Shown piece by piece: positions 1-8,963 of a stretch of DNA of 64,000 bases. Position 1 is the first letter of the stretch. Every line of letters begins with the position of its first letter. The stretch comes from Paracoccus sediminicola (GTDB taxonomy: Bacteria > Pseudomonadota > Alphaproteobacteria > Rhodobacterales > Rhodobacteraceae): positions 558,001-622,000 of the forward strand of contig NZ_CP115768.1 in the NCBI RefSeq assembly GCF_027912835.1. The letters run 5' to 3'. Under the pieces are notes generated by a model. It was given only the letters and a program-made list of their open reading frames with translations. It had not been told where the DNA came from and ran no database searches. The translations under genes were made by a program, and so were the position numbers.

Positions 1-451
1 AGGGGTTGTCGACCAGCTCGCCGTCGACCGGAACCTGAGCGCCCAGGGCCTTATAGACCTGCGCCAGGGTCAGCTCGGTCAGCGCTTCGTTCTCGATCGA
101 GGTCGCGATGGACAACCCGTCATAGCCGATCATCGCTTCCGAAATGCTGTCGACGCCGTTCTCGGTGCAGAGATCGTATTCGGATTTCTTCATCGCGCGC
201 GAGGCGCCGGTGATGTCGGCGGTGTCTTCGCCCACGCCTTCGCAGAAGATCTGCATGCCGCCGCCGGTGCCGGTCGATTCGACGATGGGGGCCGGCGCGC
301 CGGTTTCAGCGGCGAATTCCTCGGCCACTGCCTGGGTGTACGGGAACACGGTGGACGATCCCACGATGCGGATCTGGTCGCGGGCCGAAGCGACACCGGC
401 CGAGGCCGCAATGATCGCCGTGGCAGAAACGATCACTTGGATCTTGCTCAT
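1..451 (-). CDS. pstS: Phosphate ABC transporter substrate-binding protein PstS (N-terminal part, cut by window edge)
   Basis: The reverse-strand frame encodes about 150 residues and runs off the left edge. It begins MSKIQVIVSATAIIAASAG, a typical signal peptide ending ASA, followed by RDQIRIVGSSTVFPY. The GSSTV segment and the later STGTGGGMQIFC stretch are the phosphate-contacting loops of the PstS family. PstS binds phosphate in the periplasm and delivers it to PstCAB. The start at 451 is preferred over an in-frame ATG at 463 because GGAG lies about 8 bases upstream of it. The upstream region carries a tandem Pho box, which supports phosphate-starvation control by PhoB. pstCAB would be expected beyond the left edge. 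Confidence 0.93.
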   Translation of the reverse strand, partial: MSKIQVIVSATAIIAASAGVASARDQIRIVGSSTVFPYTQAVAEEFAAETGAPAPIVESTGTGGGMQIFCEGVGEDTADITGASRAMKKSEYDLCTENGVDSISEAMIGYDGLSIATSIENEALTELTLAQVYKALGAQVPVDGELVDNP

Positions 452-508
452 AATCGACTCCATAGTCTGAGGGCAGTTATTTGCTCCGCCGCCCGTCTAC
501 GCCCCGCC

Positions 509-537
509 CGTGACAGTTATGTGACGGTAATCTGACG
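509..537 (-). promoter_or_regulatory. Pho box with three 11-bp-spaced half-sites upstream of pstS
   Basis: Read on the reverse strand, the motif GTCA(C/G) occurs three times at an exact 11-base period (CGTCAGA, CGTCACA, TGTCACG). This is the architecture of PhoB binding sites, which are CTGTCAT-like direct repeats with 4-base spacers. It lies about 60-85 bases upstream of the pstS start. PhoB binding is inferred from the pattern and the adjacent gene. Confidence 0.8.
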
Positions 538-629
538 ATTAAGTGTCAAATTCCGGGGCGAGCGGAGCGGGCAAAGCCGACAGTCCGCAGCCTTATGCGG
601 GCCGCAAGGAAAGGGCCGCTTCGCGTCGA

Positions 630-1586
630 TCAGCGGGGCAGGGGAAGATCAGGATAGGCGCTGCGGTCGAGGCTACTGCGGATGGACTGCATGAAGGCGC
701 TCGTTGCCGAAGACAGCGGGCGGCTCGCCGGGACCATGAAATTCGCGGTGTAGCGGATCGCCGGAAGAAACGGACGAATCGCGATCTGGTCCGAAACCTG
801 ATGGATCATCGGAAACGGGTTAAGCAGCGACACGCCCAGCCCCTCGCCGACGAACTCCACGAGCGAGACATTGGTCGAGGTCTCGATGACGATATGCATG
901 TCCACGCCGGCGCGCTCGAAGAGGCGGTCGATCTTGGCGCGGCTGGAATGGCGGCGCGAGAGCGCGACGAACTGTTCCTCATGCAGGTCTTCGGGGCGGA
1001 TCACGTCGAAGCCGGCAAGGTGGTGATCCTTGCGCATGATGCAGACCGCCTGGGTCTCGAGCAGCAATTCACTGACGACCCCGTCATGGGCGACGGTGCT
1101 GTCGGTCAGCCCGATATCGAAGCGGCTTTCCGCAATCCCGGTCAGCAGGCTGTCGCTGGCCAGCACGTCGAGCGAAACGTGCAGCGCCGGGTTGCGCTTT
1201 CGGAACGCCGCGATCCGCGTCGGCAGGAAACGATGCGCGATGGTCGGCGGCGCCACGATGGACAGCGTGCCGCCATACCCTTCCTCCGGTGCCTCATCCG
1301 CATTCACGATCTTCGCGAGCGTATCGAAAACCGGCCTCAGCTTTTCATTGATCGAAAGCGCCTCGATGGTCGGGCGCAGACCGCCACCCTCACGGCGAAA
1401 CAGCCGCGAGCCGAGCCGGTCTTCAAGCTGGGTCAGCCTGCGGCTCACAGCCGATTGCGAAATCCCGAGCCGCCGTGCTGCGTTGATCGAACTGCCAGCC
1501 GATATCAGCGCCTCCAGAACTTCCAGCTCACGCAGGGTGATTCCGGCATGGCTTCGGGTGCCGTCGGGATCTATTCGCCTGCTCAT
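630..1586 (-). CDS. LysR-family transcriptional regulator
   Basis: A 318-residue protein of normal LysR length. Residues 16-75 form the winged helix-turn-helix (NAARRLGISQSAVSRRLTQL), followed by the linker helix and a periplasmic-binding-protein-like effector domain (about 100-300). It diverges from the ABC transporter operon starting at 1744, the standard arrangement in which a LysR protein controls its divergent neighbour and itself. Two TATG-N-CATA inverted repeats in the 157-base intergenic region are candidate binding sites. No clear Shine-Dalgarno sequence precedes the ATG, so the exact start is less sure than the identity. The effector is unknown but is probably the transported substrate or a derivative of it. 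Confidence 0.9.
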   Translation of the reverse strand: MSRRIDPDGTRSHAGITLRELEVLEALISAGSSINAARRLGISQSAVSRRLTQLEDRLGSRLFRREGGGLRPTIEALSINEKLRPVFDTLAKIVNADEAPEEGYGGTLSIVAPPTIAHRFLPTRIAAFRKRNPALHVSLDVLASDSLLTGIAESRFDIGLTDSTVAHDGVVSELLLETQAVCIMRKDHHLAGFDVIRPEDLHEEQFVALSRRHSSRAKIDRLFERAGVDMHIVIETSTNVSLVEFVGEGLGVSLLNPFPMIHQVSDQIAIRPFLPAIRYTANFMVPASRPLSSATSAFMQSIRSSLDRSAYPDLPLPR

Positions 1587-1591
1587 GCGTG

Positions 1592-1610
1592 CTATGCGAA
1601 AATCTCATAG
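1592..1610. promoter_or_regulatory. Inverted repeat TATG-N9-CATA, candidate LysR operator
   Basis: CTATGCG-AAAAT-CTCATAG is an imperfect 7-base inverted repeat. It contains the T-N11-A core (TGCGAAAATCTCA) typical of LysR-type sites. It lies only 6 bases upstream of the regulator start codon, so it would suit autorepression. Binding is inferred. Confidence 0.5.
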
Positions 1611-1625
1611 AATTTGTTTGTTGAC

Positions 1626-1642
1626 TTATGAATATCGCATAA
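1626..1642. promoter_or_regulatory. Inverted repeat TATG-N7-CATA, second candidate LysR site near the transporter promoter
   Basis: TTATGAATATCGCATAA has TTATG and CATAA arms and resembles the site at 1592-1610 but with a shorter spacer. It overlaps CATAAT (1638-1643), a possible -10 element for the rightward ABC operon. Function is inferred. Confidence 0.45.
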
Positions 1643-1743
1643 TACCGTGATCTCCAACACGCCATTGCGCCATCGGGGATCAACCTCGGGGAGTGTCGCC
1701 GCAACGTGCGACGTCGTGCCACCAACGGGAAGGGATTCACGTC

Positions 1744-3342
1744 ATGAACAGATTAACCGCTCCTCTGATCGCTGTGCTGCTCGGCTCCGCAGCCACGCCG
1801 GCCCTCGCACAGGAACTGACGCTCGGGCTGAAATCCGAGGCCACGTCCATGGACCCGCAGTTTCACCAGCTCTCGACAAATATTCAGGTGCTGAAGAACA
1901 TCTTCGAAGCGTTGACCACGCAGGATGCCGTGCAAAAGGTGACGCCCGGCCTCGCCGAAAGCTGGGAGGCGCTCGATGACACCACATGGCGTTTCAAGCT
2001 GAAGCAGGGCGTCAAGTTCCACAATGGCAGCGACTTCACCGCGCGCGACGTTATTTATTCCTTCTGCCGCGTGCCCTTGGTCGAGAACTCGCCCTCGGCC
2101 TATACGATCTTCACCGGCGGCATTGCCGATATGCAGGCCGAGGACGATCATACGCTGACCATCACCACCACCGCCACCAACCCGCTTCTGCCCACCGATC
2201 TGTGGAGCCTCGCCATCGTGTCCGCCGACGCGCTCGGCGCCGAGGACGAGGTGACCTATGCCCCCGAGGGCAATTGCGAGGGCATGGGCGAGGTGCCGCA
2301 AGCCCCCGCCTTTAACTCGCCAGATATCGCCGTGGGCACCGGACCCTACAAGCTCGACAACTATACGCGCGGCTCGGAGCTGGTCGTGACCCGCTTCGAG
2401 GATTACTGGGGCGGCACCCCGGATTGGGAACGCGTTGTCATGCGCCCGATCACCAGTGACGGCCCGCGCGTCGCGGCATTGCTGGCAGGCGACGTCGACA
2501 TGATCGAATCGCCGCCGATCCAGGACATTCCCCGGATCGAAGAGGCCGGGTTCAGCGTCGTCGACGCGCTGTCGAACCGGATTATCTATCTGCATATGCA
2601 GCAGACCGACGACCCGCCCGGCATCGAGGGCGCGGACGGCAACCCGCTGCTCGATCCGCGCGTCCGCGAAGCGATTTCGATCTCGATCAACCGCGAGGCC
2701 ATCACCGAGCGGATCATGGGCGGATATGCTCAGGCCGCGGGCGAGCTGCTGCCGCCGCCGATGTTCGGCACCTCCGGTCGCGAGGTCGATCCCTATGATC
2801 CGGAACGCGCCAAGGAACTGCTGGCCGAGGCGGGCTATCCCGACGGCTTCTCGATCACGCTCGGAACGCCGAATGACCGCTATATCAACGACGAACAGGT
2901 TGCTCAGGCCGTGGCACAGATGATGGCCCAGATCGGCATCCAGACCAATGTCGATGCCAGCACGGCGAGCCAGTTCTTCTCGCGCCGCAATGCGCTGGAG
3001 TTCCCGATCTATATGGCGGGATGGGGTGCGTCCTCGGGGGACATGTCCTCGCCGCTGAAATCTCTGGTCGCGACCTATGACGAGGCCGCCGGGATGGGTC
3101 CGACCAATGCCGGGCGTTATTCCAACCCCGAGATGGATGCGCTGCTGTTGGAAGCGATGGCCACGATCGACGATGCCGAGCGTGACCGGATGCTGCAAGA
3201 GGCGGAAACCATGGTGCTGGACGATTTCGGGATCATCCCGCTGCATTACGAGCAGACCGTCTGGGCGATGAAGCCCGAACTGAGCTATGAGCCTCGGGTG
3301 GACCAGTACACCATGGCCTCCGAAGTGAAGCCCGCCGAATAA
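1744..3342 (+). CDS. ABC transporter substrate-binding protein, family 5 (peptide/nickel type)
   Basis: A 532-residue periplasmic binding protein. It starts MNRLTAPLIAVLLGSAATPA with a signal peptide cleaved near ALAQ-E. The family 5 hallmark region near residue 80 (LKQGVKFHNGSDFTARDV) is followed by the long two-lobed body usual for DppA/OppA relatives. I chose the ATG at 1744 over one at 1693 because it has GGAAGGG upstream and directly begins the signal peptide. It is the first gene of a dpp-like operon continuing to 7295, with an M20 amidohydrolase downstream. The ligand is therefore probably a peptide or an amide-linked amino acid conjugate. That is inference, since family 5 proteins bind many solutes. 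Confidence 0.93.
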   Translation: MNRLTAPLIAVLLGSAATPALAQELTLGLKSEATSMDPQFHQLSTNIQVLKNIFEALTTQDAVQKVTPGLAESWEALDDTTWRFKLKQGVKFHNGSDFTARDVIYSFCRVPLVENSPSAYTIFTGGIADMQAEDDHTLTITTTATNPLLPTDLWSLAIVSADALGAEDEVTYAPEGNCEGMGEVPQAPAFNSPDIAVGTGPYKLDNYTRGSELVVTRFEDYWGGTPDWERVVMRPITSDGPRVAALLAGDVDMIESPPIQDIPRIEEAGFSVVDALSNRIIYLHMQQTDDPPGIEGADGNPLLDPRVREAISISINREAITERIMGGYAQAAGELLPPPMFGTSGREVDPYDPERAKELLAEAGYPDGFSITLGTPNDRYINDEQVAQAVAQMMAQIGIQTNVDASTASQFFSRRNALEFPIYMAGWGASSGDMSSPLKSLVATYDEAAGMGPTNAGRYSNPEMDALLLEAMATIDDAERDRMLQEAETMVLDDFGIIPLHYEQTVWAMKPELSYEPRVDQYTMASEVKPAE

Positions 3343-3349
3343 GGCCGCC

Positions 3350-3375
3350 GCCGGCATCCCGCACGGGGTGCCGGC
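3350..3375 (+). terminator. Hairpin between binding-protein gene and permease gene (partial terminator or mRNA stabiliser)
   Basis: GCCGGCATCCC and GGGGTGCCGGC form an 11-bp stem (one G-T pair) with a GCAC loop. There is no T tract. It sits 8 bases after the binding-protein stop and before the permease. Such hairpins usually keep binding-protein mRNA in excess over the membrane subunits. Confidence 0.6.
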
Positions 3376-3410
3376 GCGCGACCGGATGCGATGACCGAAG
3401 GGGCCGCCGC

Positions 3411-4388
3411 GTGATCGTCTATCTTCTCCGCCGTTTGGGTCAGAGCCTTCTGGCCGTCATCGCAATGGCGGTGCTGGTATTCATCGGGGTATTCTTTATC
3501 GGCAACCCCGTCGATGTGCTCATCAACCCCGAGGCGACGCAGGCCGATATCGCGGCCACGACAGAGCGACTGGGTCTGGACAAGCCGCTCTATCAGCAAT
3601 TCGGCATCTTTCTGAGCAATGCGGTGCAGGGCGATCTCGGCACGTCTTTCGTCTATGGGCGGCCTGCACTCGACATCATTCTGGAACGGTTGCCCGCGAC
3701 CATGGAGCTGGCCTTCGTGGCGCTGCTTCTGTCAGTGGGCATCGGTGTGCCGCTCGGGGTCTGGGCCGGGATGCGCCCCAATGGCGTGGCGGGCCGCACG
3801 ATCATGGCGGGGTCGATCCTCGGCTTCTCGCTGCCGAACTTCTGGCAGGGCATGTTGCTGATCCTTGTTTTCGCGGTTCTGCTTGGCTGGCTGCCGGCAG
3901 GCGGACGCGGCGAGACGACAGAGTTTCTGGGCATGCAGGTCAGCTTCCTGACATGGGACGGGCTGTCGCATCTCATCCTGCCCGCGGTGAATCTCGCGCT
4001 GTTCAAGATGTCCCTGATCATCCGTCTGGCCCGCGCCAATACGCGTGAGGTGGCGCTGCAGGATTATATCAAATTCGCCCGCGCGAAGGGGCTGTCGGGA
4101 CGCCGCGTTGTGCTGGTTCATATCCTCAAGAATATCATGATCCCGGTCGTGACCATCATCGGGCTTGAACTGGGTTCCATGGTGGCCTTCGCCATCGTGA
4201 CGGAAACCGTGTTTGCATGGCCCGGCATGGGCAAGCTGCTCATCGACAGCATCAACCTGCTGGATCGCCCGGTCATCGTGGCCTATCTGATGCTGACCGT
4301 GCTGATCATCGTGACCATCAATTTCGTTGTCGACGTGATCTATTCGCTGCTCGATCCACGCATCCGCCTGTCGGAGATGAAGGGATGA
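3411..4388 (+). CDS. ABC transporter permease, DppB/OppB type
   Basis: A 325-residue inner-membrane protein with six predicted hydrophobic helices. Residues 1-30 form the first helix, and a periplasmic segment follows that includes GDLGTSFVYGRPA. The cytoplasmic EAA loop near residues 222-246 (DYIKFARAKGLSGRRV) docks with the ATPases. Length and motifs match the DppB half of dipeptide/oligopeptide importers. The start is a GTG at 3411 with GAAGGGG about 9 bases upstream. The stop overlaps the next gene's start as ATGA, so the two permeases are translationally coupled. Confidence 0.92.
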   Translation: MIVYLLRRLGQSLLAVIAMAVLVFIGVFFIGNPVDVLINPEATQADIAATTERLGLDKPLYQQFGIFLSNAVQGDLGTSFVYGRPALDIILERLPATMELAFVALLLSVGIGVPLGVWAGMRPNGVAGRTIMAGSILGFSLPNFWQGMLLILVFAVLLGWLPAGGRGETTEFLGMQVSFLTWDGLSHLILPAVNLALFKMSLIIRLARANTREVALQDYIKFARAKGLSGRRVVLVHILKNIMIPVVTIIGLELGSMVAFAIVTETVFAWPGMGKLLIDSINLLDRPVIVAYLMLTVLIIVTINFVVDVIYSLLDPRIRLSEMKG

Positions 4389-5308
4389 CCGAGACGACGA
4401 CTGACCCCGCCGCCACGCCGGCACCCATCCGCGTCGAGAGCCCGCTTGTCCGCATCGCGAAGGAATTCGTCGAGGACCCTGTCGCGGTGATTGGCCTGAT
4501 CCTGTTTGTGCTGGTCGCGCTGATCGCGCTGGCCGCCCCCCTGATCGCGCCGCAGAACCCGTATGACCTGACGCAGCTCAATATCATGGATGGCGGGCTG
4601 GCGCCCGGCGAGACGACCTTCGACGGGCAGACGACCTATTGGCTCGGCACCGATCAGCAGGGGCGCGACATGCTGTCGGCGATCATCTTCGGGCTGCGGA
4701 TCAGCCTGCTGGTGGCGCTGTCCTCGCTGGCGATCGCGATCACCATCGGCACGATTGTCGGCGTCACCGCTGCCTATTTCGGCGGACGGCTGGACAGCTT
4801 CATCATGCGGATCGTGGATCTGCAACTGTCCTTCCCCGCCATTCTCATTGCGCTGATCCTGCTGGCCCTGCTGGGGCGCGGGGTGGATAAGGTGATCATG
4901 GCGCTTGTGATCGTGCAATGGGCCTATTACGCGCGCACGGTGCGCAGCTCTGCCATTGTCGAACGGCGCAAGGACTATATCGACGCGGCGCGCTGTCTGG
5001 CGCTGTCGAACCGCCGGATCATGTTCCGGCACCTGCTGCCCAACTGCATCCCGCCGCTGATCGTCGTCGCCACCGTCCAGATCGCGCAGGCCATTGCCCT
5101 GGAAGCGACGCTGTCCTTCCTTGGCGTCGGCGTCCCGATCACGGAACCCTCGCTGGGTCTGTTGATCGCGAATGGTTATGACTACCTGCTGTCGGGCCGC
5201 TTCTGGATCAGCCTGTTCCCCGGCATCGCCCTTGTCGTCACCATCATCGCCATCAATTTGGTCGGTGACCGGCTGCGCGATGTGCTTAACCCGAGATTGC
5301 AGAAATGA
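4385..5308 (+). CDS. ABC transporter permease, DppC/OppC type
   Basis: A 307-residue permease. It has a cytoplasmic N-terminus, a first helix near residues 35-60 (VIGLILFVLVALIALAAPLI), the DppC-typical periplasmic motif LGTDQQGRDMLS, and an EAA loop (DYIDAARCLALSNRRIMFRH). The ATG at 4385 overlaps the upstream stop in ATGA, and its own stop overlaps the next ATG the same way at 5305. It pairs with the permease at 3411 to form the translocation channel. Confidence 0.92.
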   Translation: MTETTTDPAATPAPIRVESPLVRIAKEFVEDPVAVIGLILFVLVALIALAAPLIAPQNPYDLTQLNIMDGGLAPGETTFDGQTTYWLGTDQQGRDMLSAIIFGLRISLLVALSSLAIAITIGTIVGVTAAYFGGRLDSFIMRIVDLQLSFPAILIALILLALLGRGVDKVIMALVIVQWAYYARTVRSSAIVERRKDYIDAARCLALSNRRIMFRHLLPNCIPPLIVVATVQIAQAIALEATLSFLGVGVPITEPSLGLLIANGYDYLLSGRFWISLFPGIALVVTIIAINLVGDRLRDVLNPRLQK

Positions 5309-6294
5309 CCGCACTTCTCGACGTCAAAGACCTGCAAACGCATTTCTTCACCCGCGACGGCGTTGCCAAGGCAGTGGATGGTGTCAGCTTCTCGCTTGAG
5401 AAGGGGCAGATCCTGGGGCTGGTTGGGGAATCCGGTTCCGGGAAGTCCGTAACCGGCTTTTCCATCCTGGGCCTGGTCGATCCGCCGGGCCGCGTCACCG
5501 GCGGGCAGATCCTGTTTCACGGCGACGATCTTGTCACCGGCGGCGAGCCGGTGATGCGCGGGCTGCGTGGCAAGCGGATCGCAATGATTTTTCAGGACCC
5601 GATGATGACGCTGAACCCGGTTCTGCGCATCGACACCCAGATGATCGAAACCGTCCGCGCCCATGACAATGTCAGCCGCGAAGAAGCCCTGCGACGCTCG
5701 CGAGAGGCGCTTGTCCAGGTCGGTATCTCGTCGCCGGATGAGCGGCTGCAAAGCTATCCGCATCAGTTTTCGGGCGGAATGCGGCAGCGCGTGGCGATTG
5801 CGATTGCCTTGCTGCACAAGCCCGATCTGGTCATCGCGGATGAACCCACCACGGCGCTTGATGTGACCATTCAGGCGCAGATCCTGTCCGAGATTCAGAC
5901 GCTTTGCGCCCAGTCCGGCACGGCACTGATCTGGATCACCCATGATCTCGCCGTTGTGTCGGGCCTCGCCGACCGGCTGGCGGTGATGTATGCGGGCCGC
6001 ATCATCGAAGAAGGCCCCACGGCCGAGGTGATCGCCCGGCCCCGCCACCCCTATACGCGCGGGCTGATCGAAAGCGTGCCGCATGGCAAGCAGCACGGGG
6101 CGATGCTGAACCAGATCAAGGGGGCGACGCCCTCGCTTCTCAAGCTGCCCGATGGCTGCAAGTTCCGGCCCCGCTGCCCCCGCGCCGATGCCGCCTGTCA
6201 GGCAGAGCCGACGCTTGATCCGGCGGGGGCCGACCGCTTTGTGCGCTGCTTTCACCCGCATCAAGACATGCGCGAGGGGGGCTCTGCCGCGTGA
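5305..6294 (+). CDS. ABC transporter ATP-binding protein, DppD/OppD type
   Basis: A 329-residue ATPase. Walker A is GESGSGKS (residues 41-48), the ABC signature is FSGGMRQR, Walker B is LVIADEP, and the switch region is WITHDLAVV. The C-terminal extension with [11 protein letters not shown] is the oligopeptide-transporter domain, which in relatives carries an Fe-S cluster ligated by cysteines. It is coupled by ATGA to the upstream permease and overlaps the downstream ATPase by a GTGA. Confidence 0.93.
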   Translation: MTALLDVKDLQTHFFTRDGVAKAVDGVSFSLEKGQILGLVGESGSGKSVTGFSILGLVDPPGRVTGGQILFHGDDLVTGGEPVMRGLRGKRIAMIFQDPMMTLNPVLRIDTQMIETVRAHDNVSREEALRRSREALVQVGISSPDERLQSYPHQFSGGMRQRVAIAIALLHKPDLVIADEPTTALDVTIQAQILSEIQTLCAQSGTALIWITHDLAVVSGLADRLAVMYAGRIIEEGPTAEVIARPRHPYTRGLIESVPHGKQHGAMLNQIKGATPSLLKLPDGCKFRPRCPRADAACQAEPTLDPAGADRFVRCFHPHQDMREGGSAA

Positions 6295-7295
6295 CCCAAG
6301 AGCCTATCCTGAGCATCGACAAAGTATCCAAGCGCTTTACCAGCGAACTCGACATTGCCGAGCGTGCAGCACGCAAGCTCGGCGCCGATATTGCGCCGGT
6401 GACGGTGCACGCTGTCGATGATGTCAGCATCGACATCAGGCGCGGCGAGATCCTGGGGCTGGTCGGCGAATCCGGCTGCGGCAAATCCACGCTGGGCCGG
6501 ATGGTGGCGGGGCTGAGCAACCCGACGGCGGGCCGTATTCTCTATCGCGGGCAGGATATTGCCGCGCTGAAAGGGGCCGAGGCGCGCGATGCCGCTCTGA
6601 AGATCCAGATGATCTTTCAGGACCCCATGTCGTCGCTGAATCCGCGTTCGCGCGTGCGCGACATCATCGGCGAGGCGCCCCGCGTGCACCGCATCGTGCC
6701 ACGCGCCGAGGTGGCGTCCTATGTCGACAGGCTGCTCGATCAGGTCGGTCTCGACCCCAGCACGGGCAAACGCTATCCGCACCAGTTTTCCGGCGGGCAG
6801 CGGGCCCGGATCGGGATCGCGCGGGCGCTTGCGGTCAAGCCGGATTTTCTGGTCTGTGACGAATCCGTCGCGGCGCTCGATGTCTCGATCCAGGCGCAGG
6901 TGCTCAACCTCTTCGTGCGCCTGCGCGAGGAGTTCGACCTGACCTATCTGTTCGTCAGCCACGATCTGGGCGTGGTCGAACATATCTCGGACCGGATCGT
7001 GGTGATGTATCTGGGCCGTTTCGTCGAAATCGGCACCGCGCAGGATCTGATCGCACGGCCCAACCATCCCTATACGCAGGCGCTTGTCGCGAATATCCCG
7101 ACATTCGAAACCGGCAAGAAGACCTATCACGCGATTGAAGGCGAAATCCCATCGCCCATGAACCCGCCAAAGGGCTGTCACTTCCATCCGCGCTGCCCCC
7201 ATGCCCATGACCGCTGCCGCATCGAGGTTCCCGCGCTGAAAGAAATCGCGCCGGGCCGGATGTCGGCCTGCCATCTGAATGACCGGGCGGCCTGA
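6291..7295 (+). CDS. ABC transporter ATP-binding protein, DppF/OppF type
   Basis: A 334-residue ATPase with Walker A GESGCGKS (59-66), signature FSGGQRAR, Walker [10 protein letters not shown] and switch [10 protein letters not shown]. In Walker B the usual DEP is DES here, which is common in DppF relatives. The C-terminal oligopeptide domain shows [14 protein letters not shown]. Translation starts at a GTG overlapping the upstream stop (GTGA). It forms a heterodimer with the DppD-like ATPase. The segment between residues 15 and 40 is longer than in E. coli DppF. Confidence 0.93.
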   Translation: MTQEPILSIDKVSKRFTSELDIAERAARKLGADIAPVTVHAVDDVSIDIRRGEILGLVGESGCGKSTLGRMVAGLSNPTAGRILYRGQDIAALKGAEARDAALKIQMIFQDPMSSLNPRSRVRDIIGEAPRVHRIVPRAEVASYVDRLLDQVGLDPSTGKRYPHQFSGGQRARIGIARALAVKPDFLVCDESVAALDVSIQAQVLNLFVRLREEFDLTYLFVSHDLGVVEHISDRIVVMYLGRFVEIGTAQDLIARPNHPYTQALVANIPTFETGKKTYHAIEGEIPSPMNPPKGCHFHPRCPHAHDRCRIEVPALKEIAPGRMSACHLNDRAA

Positions 7296-7316
7296 CCCGC
7301 CCCGAAGGAGAGAACC

Positions 7317-8750
7317 ATGCGTAACGACAATCCGATCTGGTCCCTCGTGGACGAAAGAGCTGCAGAATTCACCGGCCTTGCCGACCGTGTCTTTGACACG
7401 CCGGAACTGGCCTATGGCGAAAAGGAATCCTGCGCCGCCCATACCGAAATGCTGCGCCAGCAGGGCTTCCGGGTGACTGAAAACATCGCCGGCATCCCGA
7501 CCGCCGTGATGGGAGAGGCCGGCAAGGGCGGCCCCGTCATCGCGATCCTGGGCGAATATGACGCGCTGCCCGGCCTGTCGCAGCAGCCCGGACTGGCAGA
7601 GCCGAAACAGATCGCCGATCACGGCTTTGGCCATGGCTGCGGCCATAACCTTCTGGGTGCCGCCGCCCTGTCGGCTGCGACCGCCGTCAAGGACTGGCTG
7701 GAGGCCGAAGGGATCGACGGCACCGTGCGCTATTATGGCTGCCCGGCAGAGGAAGGCGGGGCCGCGAAAACCTATATGGTCCGCGACGGATTCTTCGACG
7801 ATGTCGATATCGCGATCACCTGGCATCCGGCCAGCTTCAATGCGGTGGATGACATGCGGTCCCTGGCGAATACGCGGATCGATTTCACCTTCCACGGCAA
7901 GGCGGCCCATGCGGCAGGTGCGCCGGAACTGGGCCGCTCGGCCCTCGATTCGGTCGAGCTGATGAATGTCGGCGTCAACTATATGCGCGAACATATGCCG
8001 GATCTGGCGCGGGTCCATTACGCCTATCTGGATGCGGGCGGGATCGGCCCGAATGTCGTGCAGGCCAAGGCCACGATCCGCCAGCTGATCCGCAGCCCGG
8101 ATCTCGGCGGGCTGTCCTCGCTGGTCGAGCGGGTGCGCAAGATCGCGGAGGGGGCGGCGCTGATGACCGAGACAAAGGTGACCTCGCGCGTGTTCTCTGC
8201 GGTGTCGAACCTGATCGAGAACCGCCCGCTCTCCGAGGCGATGCAGGCCGAGTTCAATGCGCTCGGGCCGGTGCCCTTCGACGAAAGCGATATCGCCTTC
8301 GCGACCGATATCCGCAAGACCATGACACGCGAGGATATCGCCGACACCTTCTTCCGGCTGTCCATGAAACCGGATTACGACAAGGCCATGTGCGATTTCA
8401 TCGCGCCGCTCGACCGGCCCTTCATGGGTGGCATGGGCTCGACCGATGTCGGCGATGTCAGCTGGGCGGTGCCGACGGTTCAGGCCCGCGTCGCCACTTG
8501 CGCGATCGGCACGGCGCTGCATAGCTGGCAGCAGACCGCGCAGGGAAAAATGCCCGCCGCGCATAAGGGGATGCTCCACGCCGCGAAGGTGATGGCGGCA
8601 ACGGCGCGCGCGGCGCTGCGTGATCCCGCATTGATCGCCGAGGCGAAGTCGGCGCATGAGGCATTTCTGGCCGAGACACCCTATCTCTGCCCGATCCCAC
8701 CCGAAACGACCCCGCCCATCCCCGAGGAAGAACGCCCCGAAGCAGCCTGA
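7317..8750 (+). CDS. M20 family amidohydrolase, AbgB-like (p-aminobenzoyl-glutamate hydrolase subunit B type)
   Basis: A 477-residue zinc or manganese peptidase/amidohydrolase. GEYDALPGLSQQPG and GHGCGHNLLG contain the metal ligands of the M20D group. The length and the long N-terminal region match AbgB (about 480 residues) better than short aminoacylases. It is preceded by CGAAGGAGAGAACC, a strong ribosome binding site, 22 bases after the ABC operon, so it is very likely co-transcribed. Inference: the imported solute is an N-acyl or aminobenzoyl amino acid, or a small peptide, cleaved in the cytoplasm. AbgB normally pairs with AbgA, which is absent here. Confidence 0.85.
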   Translation: MRNDNPIWSLVDERAAEFTGLADRVFDTPELAYGEKESCAAHTEMLRQQGFRVTENIAGIPTAVMGEAGKGGPVIAILGEYDALPGLSQQPGLAEPKQIADHGFGHGCGHNLLGAAALSAATAVKDWLEAEGIDGTVRYYGCPAEEGGAAKTYMVRDGFFDDVDIAITWHPASFNAVDDMRSLANTRIDFTFHGKAAHAAGAPELGRSALDSVELMNVGVNYMREHMPDLARVHYAYLDAGGIGPNVVQAKATIRQLIRSPDLGGLSSLVERVRKIAEGAALMTETKVTSRVFSAVSNLIENRPLSEAMQAEFNALGPVPFDESDIAFATDIRKTMTREDIADTFFRLSMKPDYDKAMCDFIAPLDRPFMGGMGSTDVGDVSWAVPTVQARVATCAIGTALHSWQQTAQGKMPAAHKGMLHAAKVMAATARAALRDPALIAEAKSAHEAFLAETPYLCPIPPETTPPIPEEERPEAA

Positions 8751-8777
8751 TCGGCAGCCCCTGCCGAGCCGCGCTGG

Positions 8778-8792
8778 TCCTGTCGGACAGGA
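8778..8792. promoter_or_regulatory. Perfect 7-bp inverted repeat, candidate operator
   Basis: TCCTGTC-G-GACAGGA is a perfect palindrome in the 213-base gap upstream of the TAXI-TRAP genes. The one-base centre makes a protein site more likely than a hairpin. The binding protein is unknown. Confidence 0.35.
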
Positions 8793-8840
8793 TCGGTCCC
8801 GATGGCGGGGTCGGCGCGCGATGCGGCGCCGAATGACAGT

Positions 8841-8868
8841 TTGCAATCACCCCGGTTTTCTTTAGCAT
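8841..8868 (+). promoter_or_regulatory. Possible sigma-70-type promoter for the TAXI-TRAP genes
   Basis: TTGCAA (8841-8846) and TAGCAT (8863-8868) are separated by 16 bases in a locally AT-richer stretch, about 95 bases before the TAXI binding-protein start. The match is modest. Confidence 0.35.
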
Positions 8869-8963
8869 ACCGATTTTGCACGGGCCGCATCGCTCCTGTT
8901 CCGCTCGCGGGCCAGGAGACGCGAAGCGGTTGCGGACACGGACGACCAACAGGAGGAAAAATA

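Noticed and set aside
6261..8846. 861-codon reverse-strand ORF opposite the ATPase and AbgB-like genes
   Set aside because: It is a GC-skewed shadow frame rich in His/Arg/Asp repeats with no domain, wholly opposite well-supported genes.
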